NCBI RefSeq assembly: GCF_000150275.1
Contig: NW_002060943.1
Span: 1,422,628-1,486,627, forward strand
Origin: Trichoplax adhaerens
Taxonomy: Eukaryota > Placozoa > Uniplacotomia > Trichoplacea > Trichoplacidae
DNA length: 64,000 nt
Reading direction: 5' to 3'
This document shows positions 1 to 10,938 of this stretch, piece after piece (within the stretch, counting starts at the first letter, position 1; every line of letters begins with the position of its first letter). The translations under genes and the position numbers were made by a program. Below the pieces are notes generated by a model that did no database searches, was not told where the DNA came from, and was given only the letters and a program-made list of their open reading frames with translations.

Positions 1-2799
1 GCTAACATACATGTGGAAGCATTACAGCAGTGATCTTGGCATTCAGAAACAGAGCCACAATCACATTGTTCACCTTCTTCAATAAATCCATTACCGCAGG
101 ATGGCTTAGTATATAGTTTTGTTGGAATATTAAATAAACACGAGCCTAAACCTTCAGAAAAGCTTTCTTCCAGATCTTGCTGACTACAACTGGAAAATTG
201 GGTTGGTAATGGACCAGCAAGAACAGCAGACATAAAGCATCCCGTAGATGATATTTGACCATGGCAAGTACACTGTCGTACATCAGTATCATGCTGAAAT
301 CCCAAGTTATGCCCTAATTCATGGGCAGTAATTGCAGCTGTAAAATAAGGATTTTCTTGGGCCGCCATACTAATGCCAACCGAATTCGACATACATATAG
401 TGGAAATAAATCCCATTCCTATGTAATTAGATGTTGCACCGTTAAAATGAGTTACAGCTAAAATCATTAAAGACTTGCATACACCATTTTCAAAACTGAA
501 CTTAAATAAATCTTAATGGAATTACCGACAGTCCCACCAGCGAGGTCTATACCAGTTAATAATTGCGCGTTATCATTAGGGTATTTTTCCAATTGACTAG
601 AGCGATAACCACTAAATCGATTCAATGTACCAAGTGTATCTGGTGTAACATCGATTTCGTCTTTAACATTCCATGTTATTAAGCCCGTGAGAGCAATTCG
701 AACCTTTAATTGCTTAAATCCCATATCTAAAATATTAGCCACCTAAAGAGTAAGGTAAAATTTAATCTGGCTATAGTAGTCGACAATAAATTTCTGTAGA
801 ATAACCGAATCCTAATCAATATAATTAATGAAATAAATCAATTACAATATGATATTACATTGCATACTGCCAACCTGTATAACATAATTTTTAATTAATT
901 CATTTTCAAATTGAAATTGTCCAGCCAATCGGTTGTCTACTACTAGCAATAGCTCGATGTATTTCATATCACTATAAACATTACGTTTTTTACGAGCCAT
1001 TTTAAGGAATTCCCTATAATAATCGTCACTGATTAAATCTGTTGGCATCTCATTAGATCTCTCATCTTCAAGTTCGCATCGATTAGAGCGCATCGTTCTA
1101 CTACTGTCTTTTGGATCGTACACGATATGATCATTATCATCCAAAATTTTTAAAGGCTCTATAATATAACTTTGATTCATCATCTGGACTAGTCCGTTCA
1201 AGCCACGGCATGTACTGATGGCAGCTCCTGAATGATCGACAACCTATAACCCCAAAATAAAAATTTTAGAGCAGTTTATAGGATATCATCAATTATGGCA
1301 CATATGCATTTTCAAATAGCTACTGGCTTCAAATAGATGGCTTTCTTATAAATTGAGTTGATACACAGATTCTTTTTAGTATTTATCAAGCGAATTTAAA
1401 GATTACATCGATTGAATTATGCTGTTTACGCTAATTGTATTCTGTTAACTGTGAGATCTGTTAATATCTAGAACTTTGAGGTTAGCCTTTGCGAATAAAA
1501 CGTTCAACTTTTAGCTACAATATTGCAATCTTGATATTAGGGATCTTATGGCCATGATACAGATGAACAAAACTTATGCGTAATTCCGATATAATAATGT
1601 AGCTTGTGAACATAGCAAGAACGGTATCTATGGTAGTATAAATTTAATAGATAATAATCATTAATCGTATTAACTTAGTCATAATTATCATTTAATTATA
1701 CATGTGAAATAAAATGGGCCCAAATAAAAGTGTCATTAAAAAAGAGATTCTATCTAGTCAGCAATCATCATTATTTCAATATAGTACACCCTTTATGTAA
1801 ATACGATTGAGTAAATATCAAGAATAATACAAGATTAGCAAGTGTAATCATACAGATATGATAGCAATAAATTCCAAAGTGTATTTTATATTCAGGGATA
1901 AACAAAAATTTGGATAAACTAATCCATGACCGCGTAAGAAATTAATTGTATTTCATCAGCAGTGCATGCTGGTAGTATATACCAGTTAGAACGATAGAGT
2001 TCAAATTTTTCTCGATACTTTAACTCACTTTAATGCTCTGCAGGTTTTTTTTACTCTATTTTGTGCAAATGTCTTGCAACATCTAAGATTGACTATTACG
2101 ACTTGGCGACAAGCTTACTTTATTTATTTTACCTTGCTCTGAAATATACTATTCATTTTTTTCTAATAAATGCATCGCAACAGCAACACACAGAGTACTA
2201 TTAGATAGTAGCATATATTATTTACTGGTAGTATAGATCATAAAGAGATTCTTCGTAGCGTTGAATACAGATGCGTGCTTTATGTAATAATTTATAAGGA
2301 TATTCTATCTTTTAATCGGAAAAATCGATCTCTGTTTAATTCCGATATTAATACTACGATGGCAAATAACTTCTTTATCTACCTTTAAATTAAATATGAA
2401 TACTATTGCACTTTTTACATTGAGAATCGGAAAGCAAAAATAGCATTAACTAACCTTGCCATTAATTTTAACAACTCCATGATAAAAGCATCCGTCGATT
2501 TGATGATCTAGGATAATTCCTCGGCCATCAGCGGCTTGAAGTTGATGAAAAAAATTAGCTGTCAGCAGTTCTTCATTGCGGCGTAAATCCAACACAATAT
2601 CTTGATCAAAAATAGACAAGCTATACTTGCGGCGGTTAAAATGATTAGTTGATGGATCAATCTGTCTTGGTCTAGTAACATGATATTTACCAGTTGCAAT
2701 ATGAGTAATTGATTTGCAGTGAACTAGTTTAAAATAGGTGATAGTTTGTTGGAAAAGAATATAATATAAAAGCCATGTAACAAGTTTCATCATGGCCAA
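1..2799 (-). CDS. ADAM-family metalloprotease-disintegrin, 5' part (3' end outside window)
   Basis: Membrane-anchored zinc protease of the ADAM (adamalysin, M12B) family, which sheds ectodomains or cleaves matrix proteins. Exons in transcript order: 2799-2455, 1243-875, 742-526 and 457 to beyond 1, all with GT-AG introns and matching phases (0, 0, 1). Exon 1 encodes a signal peptide (start MAMMKLV; the second in-frame Met pair is an alternative) and the prodomain, including GCFYHGVVKINGK. Exon 2 finishes the prodomain, with a furin site RKKR at 983-994, then opens the protease domain (KYIELLLVVDN). Exon 4 carries the zinc motif HELGHNLGFQHD at 288-323, with all three His and the catalytic Glu, so the enzyme should be active. 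The disintegrin domain starts soon after (GNGFIEEGEQCDCGS) and runs off the edge. NRCEL in exon 2 may be the cysteine switch. The subfamily cannot be assigned without the 3' half. Confidence 0.93.
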
Positions 2800-3257
2800 G
2801 TCATGAACATTGTCAATGGTACCATAAAAAAATTTCTGGAAATGCCTTCATCGTCCAATAACAAGTGCTTATATTTCATTTCAAGCTTGTATCTAATTTA
2901 CTTAGCGAATACGCAGGCCATAATTATAAAAAATAAATAGAAAATAAATCGGAGGGTAACATGATTGGAAAACATCATACACGATCTGGATATAGAACTC
3001 CATTAAAAGAGGATAATATGTAAGCCAAGTTATTGTTCATAGTATACAAGAACTGTTTAAAAATAATCTCCTCAATTTCAAAATAACAAATAACATGTCA
3101 TTTCTTAACTCAATCAATTATTGGTGTATACGAAAGGTAGCCATGAACAAAAATAGAAGCGTTTAAATTTTCATTGAGGATATTAAAGACAGCCCTACGA
3201 TTGCATGGAATATGATATTTGAAAATCCCTGATCGCAACCGACTAACTTCAAATGAA

Positions 3258-3660
3258 ATCTTCAGGGTATTCATGTTTGATTTTCAGATATCCAACTATT
3301 GCTTTAGATATTGTTAAAAGCGATTATCATTTAGATGGAAAACGGAGAAATTATCAAATCCAATGCGACCGAATACATCATTCGTTAGGTTAACTATTAA
3401 AATAGTTTGGAGTAGACAATACTATTTATGGACAGATACCGAAAAATATTTTTAGTAACAGTTATTTAATAGCAATAAAACATGCAATTTGCAATAACAA
3501 TTCCATATAAAACCTTTATAGCAAAATTGTTAACATCATCAATCAACAACCAGTATAGTGTAAAGTTATGCTTTTCATTCATATATGGTAATAGTAAAGA
3601 ATTACCATTCAAAATCGCAATCGCGAGTTCATAACCTTTGTAAAACGGAGACCGGGCCAT
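3258..3660 (-). pseudogene. Decayed class C GPCR-type ligand-binding domain fragments
   Basis: Three short reading-frame pieces in the same strand order resemble successive parts of the Venus-flytrap (ANF-receptor) fold of GABA-B-like receptors. Piece 1 (3660-3466) has GYELAIAILNGN, LLPYMN and then a DD..AIKVLY pattern, as in the first strand and helix of that fold. Piece 2 (3394-3314) has FGRIGFD followed by NDNR, like the F.G..G.V.FD..G.R stretch late in the domain. Piece 3 (3299-3258) has IVGYLKIKHEYPED, like the segment that usually follows. Frames are broken by stops between pieces, most of the domain is missing and no seven-helix part was found. Class C receptors are greatly expanded in placozoans. 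The match is by eye only; it could be chance. Confidence 0.35.
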
Positions 3661-6600
3661 TAGTCATGTTTTCATTTACCGTAATACTCTTTTGAGTCTC
3701 TTGGTAATAAAGTTGTTTTACATTTATTAAAAGCAATAAGTGTTTACTAGTGTTATCGAGTAAGCTAATCCCGGGACATCAAGACTAACTTGCCAAATAA
3801 TATCTTATATTCTCTTCCGATGTTCTCGTAAAAACGTCGTGATTAAACCATGAATTCCAGTATAAAAGATATTTGAATTCATTTTATTAATAATGTCGAA
3901 ATAACACTTAAAAAGAAAATAATTGATGCCAAAGAATTGTGCCTCATTTCGTATTATAGTATGTACCTCTGGTAAGAAATAGTGAATTAATTTAAAATTG
4001 CTAACAGCAAGTAATTGCTTAGTTCGCAAAATTTTCACAGAATTTGCATTGATAGCGTTGATTGCCTTTTCCTTTATTTCTAATACGGTAGTGGAAAAGC
4101 ATCTCATATACGATACAATAGTAAAATCATCGATATGTTCAAGATATTATCAGAAAAATTTCCCAATAGACTTAAATTTCCAATAGATGAACATGATAAA
4201 TCCCATCCGACTGTCAAGTCATTCACGCCTAAATCATAACACAAGATTTTTCACGATAATCATTGTGCTATTTTGTTAAATGCAATGTTTAAGTGAATAT
4301 CCTTGTTGAGTGGTGATAGAGCCAGTAGTGTTATAGTAATTACGACATTAATTAATTTAGAGTATTAGCTTTCAGAGTAGGTTATAGAATCAGATAATAT
4401 CAGGTTAAATATACCTTAAAAGCAGATGGGTCGCGATTGAAAGATACCAATAGCCACCATGTTGTAATTTTTAACAACACTTCCGATTAATGACTTGTAA
4501 AGTGATATTGCTCTGAAATGAAATTGTATGTACATTAAAAGAAAGTCTCCATTGCAGCATATTTAATTTATAGAAATCTTTATTCTTTTAGTTTAAAATC
4601 TCTCAATTTTGTTCATTTCCGTTAATTATAGCAAGTACATATTGGTTACATGTAAATATTATCATATTTGCGGGTACATGAAATCTTATCGGAATTATTC
4701 AACATTTTCATGAAAATGAATCTTTTGACTGTATCTATTTTAGCCGAAACCTTTAAGTCTGACTGCTAAACATTGATTTATTGTCAATGATTCGGTTGCA
4801 TTAAGTTAGATCTCGAATATATTATAATATTATAAGATAGAATGTGATTTAATCATACCGTAACTATTGAACGTTAAATTTTTTTTTGACACTCAAATAA
4901 TTATCATGTCCGCTTGCTTAGAAAAAGTCTGAGTTAACGTAAGGAATAAGCATCGGCTATCATACTTTTAACTCTGTGTAAATCCAGTATAAATTCTTTT
5001 AAGATTGTCTAGAAAGTCCATAGAGATAAAAGCAAACTTCTAAGACAAGCGCTAATAGGATTTAGCGTTGAAAGATTGTCTATTACGGACTCGAACTAGG
5101 TGATGAATCTTATCGACATTGCTTGTAACATTTTTATAAGATTTTAGCATGAGAAGAGACTCGTATGACTAAATTTAGTTAACCATTTCTATATTATAGC
5201 TTATAATATTAGTAGTTAAGTTAACGATTATGTGACATCGTTGAACGAAATAGAAATTCTAAGGTGAACATTTTTCTTACTAGGTATCATATTTAATGCA
5301 AATAGTGCAGTAGAATAAAGCCATAACTTTTTGTTATATATTGCTTCTATCTTGCAGTAGCAAACGGCTAAATACAGTTATAATAGCGAAAATCATAGCA
5401 TAAGTAACAATATTTATGATATCTAAATTAGATAAAAAGAATGAATAAATGTAATAAATTGCTCTGCAAATAGTGATTGATTGCATGCTCGTATATACTG
5501 TAATTATTATTATCGCGATTTAATGCTAGCAAACTGAAAGTTCAAGTTCATAGCCCTGTGAATGAAACGAGGAGCTGATTCGTTCGAACAACAGAATATT
5601 TGAAATAGTTCTATCGATGACGTATTCCAATCTAAATATTATCATTGCGATTACTATTATGATGTATTCAATTCAATCTATCTATCCAGGGTAGAATAAT
5701 TTCCTCGATTTCTTATTTATTAATATGTTTAGCTTTAGTAAAAGATTTTGATGTATTGTATAATTCTACTGGAAGTAATCTAGGCTTATATTGAATGCCT
5801 TTTCATTACTAAATAATTAGCGGACAAAATTCTTTTATGCTCTCACGCAATATCATCGATATGGCGAGAATAAAACACTCAGCTAAGGTGATTAGTTGCG
5901 ATTTATGATAATACTCACTAATTTCAGTTTTACGGTTCTGACAATAACAATAGTGTTTTATCCGATACATAAAAATGTCATATTAAACTCAGTTGATGAG
6001 TAAAGTTATTTCTCTTATTTCTTTTATTCTAATTAACCAGTATACGATAATAGTTTCATTTTCTTTTTCAAATAGCCTTTATTATTATAAAATTTACTAT
6101 TTTAATACAATTTTATCGATATATAACGTTATTATAATTGATTCAATTAAAGTTTATTTCCAAATTGTACAATAGGAGCGCATCTGTCCATCGACACAAA
6201 AAAATACAATTATAGGCCATTTATGAAATCAATTTAAACAAGTATGATTAATTTGTATTAGAAAAATTACCATTTACTAACTAATAACCTTCAATAAACA
6301 ATTCATTGATACCACTAGTTATTCGATTGAAATCGATACTTAATATTAATAGGTATTCTTGTCTATCTTACTAATAATCTTTGTACAATAAGTATGATTG
6401 ATGATTATTTATAATAGGTGAAAATAAGCTACTGATTACAGCTGAATAATAAAGCCCGCAATAATATTTTAATAGTTTACAATAGAATATCAATTCAAAA
6501 CCGTTCAACAATGGTTTAAATTATTCCTTTTACCGTAACCCTTAACCTTAATAGTTCTTAGTAATATTCCTAAAATTTTATTGCGCAGATCACCTTATGA

Positions 6601-7191
6601 TAATAATCGAATAAAGTTATAGTTAATATTAATGCTCACTTTTATATAATTTACAAAAATGTTAATACTATACTATCACTCTTGCTGTATATAGATCTAT
6701 TACTGAGTACGGTTGTTATCCACCCAATGGCATGAAATACTGATATTAGCTAAAAGATAAATATAATATGGTACTGCTTATACAATTTTATGCTAAATGT
6801 TATATTATCTAATCTCTACTACGCAATATGTTAGATTATATCTACAGATCACCAATGTATTTACCGTAAATACCAACTATTTATAATCTGTCCTTATTTA
6901 TTTTTCATTTCTCAAATTAAAGATTGTTCCAATAGTTTAAATAAATCAATCTGTTAATTAACTACTAGCAATTAATTTTATCATGACAGGTGTTCCATAA
7001 GAGCGGAAGTAATGTCAGCAATGTAAAGTTTTTGAATATCATTAAGTACACTAATCCAATAAGAATTGTCTTTTTGGTAAAAGAGAGCTACACTATTAGA
7101 TATTTAACATCCAGTCAGGTAGTTAGTCTTACTTACAGAAAGAGTGAAGGAAAGGCCTAGCTACAAATTCATTGAATAATGTAGTTTTTGC
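3661..7191. other. Intergenic, nothing convincing
   Basis: AT-rich sequence between the receptor relic and the GPCR gene. The longest frames are 3805-4107 (minus, 100 codons) and 3998-4186 (plus, 62 codons), which overlap on opposite strands. The minus one contains EKAINAINANS, faintly like the start of a class C ligand-binding domain, but I would not call it. No RNA gene or repeat was recognised. Confidence 0.5.
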
Positions 7192-8340
7192 ATGTTATCG
7201 CAAAGTATGACAGCCTTGATGTTAAATTATCATTTCTACCGTTACAATACTTCTAATATCAGTGCTACCTCCATAGAGGTTACCAACATGTTTAATGCAT
7301 CGGCTTTACCTACAGGAAACACCACAAATTCAATAACGATCGATTTGGCCTGGTTTACAATCGCCAATGCGACAATTTTAACCAACTTTGGTATGGCCCT
7401 AATTATTTTATCAAAGCAACTTAACAAGACCGTTAATATAACTGTTTTAACTAGCATGTCATTTGTTGGTATGTTATTTGCTATTATTTACCTATATCCT
7501 CGATTGGTTATACCTGATCTTAATGATATAAGTCCACTACTATGCAGTATTTTACCTCAAATTGGACATTTTACAATCATCAATTTAAATTTTCATGTCT
7601 GCCTTATTAGTTTAGATAAATTTTATTCTGTATCGGCACCATTTTCTTATCAAAAGCATGCTACTGTCAAGAAAGCTATTGTAGCTATCGTAGTAATATG
7701 GTTTATCTCAGTTGTGATAACAACTTTACCATTATACACTTTTCGTAATATTCATGAGTCTCATAAATGCATATCTTACTCAAGCGATCTTCAAGCTGAA
7801 CTTATATTTCAACTATTCATTTATAGCACTTTCTTTTTCTTACCTCTGTTGATTATAATCGTGGTTTATGGTAGGTTAATTATGATATCCTGTAAAATAA
7901 CAAGTAAATCAATGACTATTACAGTTGTTAGTCGTCAATGTAATCAATCTCATTCTAGACGAGCGATATCTACTAGAAACATTGTTAAAAATCGTAAAGC
8001 AATTGTACAAACAGCTGTTATAATCGGTATCTTCATAGTATTACAAACACCATTTGTTATAGCTTTCCTAGTTATTCAACTGGATTTACATCCTTCAGAA
8101 TCAGATGTACTAGCTATTAAAATAACACGATTTTTGGCATTTTCCTATCCAGGAATTAATCCTTTGGTATATGCCTACTATACAGCCGATATTAAGAGTG
8201 CGATCACTAGAATATTTCATCGATCGTTGCTGCCATCACAACAGCAGCATCGTGTATCCAAAAGTTTTGCTATGACGCCGTCAACTACCCTTCAATTAAT
8301 GGCGTCAATAGAGCACGGTCGTCAAGATAAGGCCCTCTAG
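7192..8340 (+). CDS. Class A (rhodopsin-type) G-protein-coupled receptor, intronless
   Basis: Seven-helix plasma-membrane receptor of 382 residues in a single exon. The first ATG is chosen; residues 1-50 form an outer N-terminus with several N-glycosylation sequons (Asn19, 22, 35, 43). Helix 1 covers about 52-74 with the conserved Asn65 (TNFGMALII). Cys118 and Cys193 can form the usual disulphide. Helix 3 ends in DKFYSVSAPF (142-151), matching DRYxxVxxP with Arg to Lys and Tyr to Phe. Helix 6 has VLQTPF (283-288), keeping the Pro but not the Cys-Trp of CWxP. Helix 7 has the canonical NPLVY (323-327), followed by a helix-8 segment. The conserved Asp of helix 2 is not evident (LTSMSFVGML). Ligand and subfamily are unknown; orphan receptors like this are numerous in early animals. 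Confidence 0.92.
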   Translation: MLSQSMTALMLNYHFYRYNTSNISATSIEVTNMFNASALPTGNTTNSITIDLAWFTIANATILTNFGMALIILSKQLNKTVNITVLTSMSFVGMLFAIIYLYPRLVIPDLNDISPLLCSILPQIGHFTIINLNFHVCLISLDKFYSVSAPFSYQKHATVKKAIVAIVVIWFISVVITTLPLYTFRNIHESHKCISYSSDLQAELIFQLFIYSTFFFLPLLIIIVVYGRLIMISCKITSKSMTITVVSRQCNQSHSRRAISTRNIVKNRKAIVQTAVIIGIFIVLQTPFVIAFLVIQLDLHPSESDVLAIKITRFLAFSYPGINPLVYAYYTADIKSAITRIFHRSLLPSQQQHRVSKSFAMTPSTTLQLMASIEHGRQDKAL

Positions 8341-9734
8341 GAATGAATATTATCCAATATATTTTAATGATATTAAAAAGATAATTATTTCGGCTATAAG
8401 GAATATTTTAAAACAATAGTTTTTAATTCAATACCATCGCATTTAAAAGTTTCCATAATGCGGTATGAATAATGTAAAGATAATTTTTGTTTACTACAGA
8501 GCATTTATATGGGAAATGATGTAGTTAAGAGTGAATGAATAGATCACGATATCGCGGATAATTTATTTGTATTTTCCGGTTTACATTTTTTGAAGCATCA
8601 CATTGCATTGGATATAGATGATGACAAAAATTGTAGTCAACACACTATCAGCTGAATATCGTCTCTAACCTGAATTCTCAATATCGTTATCTACGTATTT
8701 GCAAATTTGAGCAATACTAGTAAATGAGATAAGATCAGATTCATTTTTGATTGCATATTGGCTGTACAAAATCAATCGTTATGAAATAAATGATAGGCTA
8801 TCTAAATTACATAAGAATTAATTAATTTATTGCTTATTATAGTTCTGTCAAAATTTAACATATGTTTTTGATTTACAGATTATTGTCAAGTTATCGACAT
8901 CGATATTGGAATCTCGGTATTTTTTATTTTATATTATATATCCTGAATAACATCTCACTTGCACTTGAGATGCTTTTTCACCTGGAGAATTCAATATGAT
9001 TCATGCATGAACTGCTAAAAAATGCAATTACTCCTACGGCATAAACGCCTATTCAGTCATGTAATTTAAATTGTTTATCTGGTACAGCTGATGTATACCG
9101 CCGATTTTTTTTTCTACTTGCCGACAATTCGAGCGCACGCTGTTATCAGCAATAATATCGGTGATACGCTATATTATATCATGTATATACAGTCGATGAA
9201 TTATATCATTATCTAAATAAATAATTCTTACCAACGAATACACTCTAAAGAAGGTCTCCATAATAATGATATAATTATTCACGCTATTGCATAGATAACG
9301 ATAATATTACGTTTCATCTTAATATCGAGCTAGTGTGCGATCGTTAATCATTCATAGCATCATACCATCCGCGGAATGGATTCATTATTTATAAGCCATG
9401 ATATAATTCTGTACAAAACTAGTAGGAAGGAAATAGAAATTACTTTAATTTACTAGCAAGGCAATTGAAATCGATCAAGAATTCAATATTGATGCAATTC
9501 AATCATACTTTTCTTTGCCAGCGAGGGGAAATCAGTAACTGGTCTGCATGAGTGTTGCATTCAGTCAAGTTTACAGAACTGTTTCGCAAGATAATAATTA
9601 GATGGATTGATAGCTACGATAATTAATAGAGCAATATCGCTTTCTAACTAGCCATTAATTCGATATACAGTACAATAATCAATCAATCATTGACGAAATT
9701 TTTCGGTGCTTTAATTAAAATGCACAAAGGACTC
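8341..9734. other. Intergenic, 3' flank of the GPCR
   Basis: AT-rich non-coding sequence. A small stem at 8951-8975 (CATCTCA paired with TGAGATG) is the only local structure noted. No coding frame was convincing. Confidence 0.5.
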
Positions 9735-10198
9735 CTGACCTGTACAGTGTACAGTCCATCTTTTACAGTACAATGTACAGTACAGTACATTTTACTATTA
9801 CAGTACTGTATTATTATTATTATTATTATTAACAGTACTGTACTTGCGTGGTGATGCAGTACTGCGCATGATAGTTTTCTCGGAACAGTGTGCTGTACAC
9901 TGAGTACTATAGCTCGAAAACAGATGTCGCAGAAAAATTTCGAAAGTCTATATACTTTAATGCAATTTCCCTTTCATCGACGACATCTGTTTTACGTATT
10001 GACGCACTTGAAAAATGCGTTGATCACTATGACAGCGGACTATTTTCTATGGTTTTACTTTGAGTGTACAGTACTGCAATGAAACTACTTGGTTTGATGT
10101 TTTATGGATTGAACTCGAGCCGGATTAATGTGGCGAATTCCAGTACTTGTACCGTATGACGTCAGTGAAAGCTTGCAGAAATGCAGCACTGTCATCAC

Positions 10199-10567
10199 TA
10201 ATTCACCAACTAATCTCCAAGTTGACGTGAACTGAGATGATGGCCGAGTAATCCATGACTCGGTGTACAGTTTACTGCTTACTGAACTATGGTTGGTTAG
10301 GTCGTTAGTACTGTACCTTATTTTTGAATGCTGCACGTGCCGCCAAGCTGGCATGTATCATGGACGATGAATCATGGTAGTACAAAGTACTTTGACTGAG
10401 CGTACTAAAAGAACAGAACTATTACAACTGTACAATGTACATACTGTACTTGAAAAATTTGAGGTTGCAATCGTCTGCTCTAGAGACAAATTCAACTTCA
10501 ACTTAGTCAAGAACTATAATTCACCAACTAACCTCCAATTTGACGTGAACTGAGATGATGGCCGACT
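10199..10567. repeat. Direct duplication of about 50 bp (two copies 319 bp apart)
   Basis: AATTCACCAACTAA starts both copies (10199-10250 and 10518-10567), followed by CTCCAA.TTGACGTGAACTGAGATGATGGCCGA with only a few differences. A second, looser pair lies near 10655 and 10750 (CAAGTTGAC...GATTCATT). These look like pieces of one repeated unit within the palindrome island upstream of SAP130. Confidence 0.75.
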
Positions 10568-10805
10568 AACTTTGGTGTGCTGACTACTGTCTACAGTACT
10601 GTAGACTGTACAGTATTGTACAGTACTGTACAGTACTGTAAAATTGACTGTTCCTTTCAAGTTGACGAAGTGATTCATTCTCGTCCACTACAGTACAGTA
10701 CTTTACATTCTTACTGTAGAGTATTGCACTGTAAATATTTCCTGTTCGTTCCAAGTTGACCAAGGGGATTCATTATCGGCGTGATTCCATGATTGGCTGC
10801 AGTAC

Positions 10806-10938
10806 TCACGTGATATAGTCGGCAAGAGCAACGGAGGTGGAACTCCGTTGTAGTGCATCATGTGACCCTTGCCGTCCATGATGTTTATTCTCCGGTGTAA
10901 GATGCGCCTGCGCGACATTCAGTGAGAGTGGAGGCGCA
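10806..10938 (+). promoter_or_regulatory. Probable SAP130 promoter / 5' UTR with E-box and NRF1-like motifs
   Basis: Locally GC-rich, TATA-less segment just before the first coding exon. It contains the palindromic E-box TCACGTGA (10806-10813, the USF/MITF type), a related CATGTGAC further down and TGCGCCTGCGCG at 10903-10914, one mismatch from the NRF1 palindrome. A 7 bp inverted repeat AACGGAG/CTCCGTT lies in between. On the opposite strand an ATG at 10918 opens a 71-codon frame with a good donor (GTGAGT) after 109 nt, so divergent transcription is possible but unproven. Confidence 0.4.

Noticed and set aside
5085-5102. tRNA B-box-like word on the minus strand (GTTCGAGTCC)
   Set aside because: No matching A box at the right distance and no acceptor or T stem can be drawn.
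7242-7457. Minus 71-codon frame
   Set aside because: Antisense shadow of the GPCR gene.
8951-8985. Stem followed by a T run, like a bacterial terminator
   Set aside because: The window is eukaryotic nuclear DNA; the stem is short and follows no matching gene end.
9888-10354. Frames of 64 (plus) and 89 (minus) codons
   Set aside because: Embedded in the palindrome island and duplicated repeat; no recognisable protein or splice structure.
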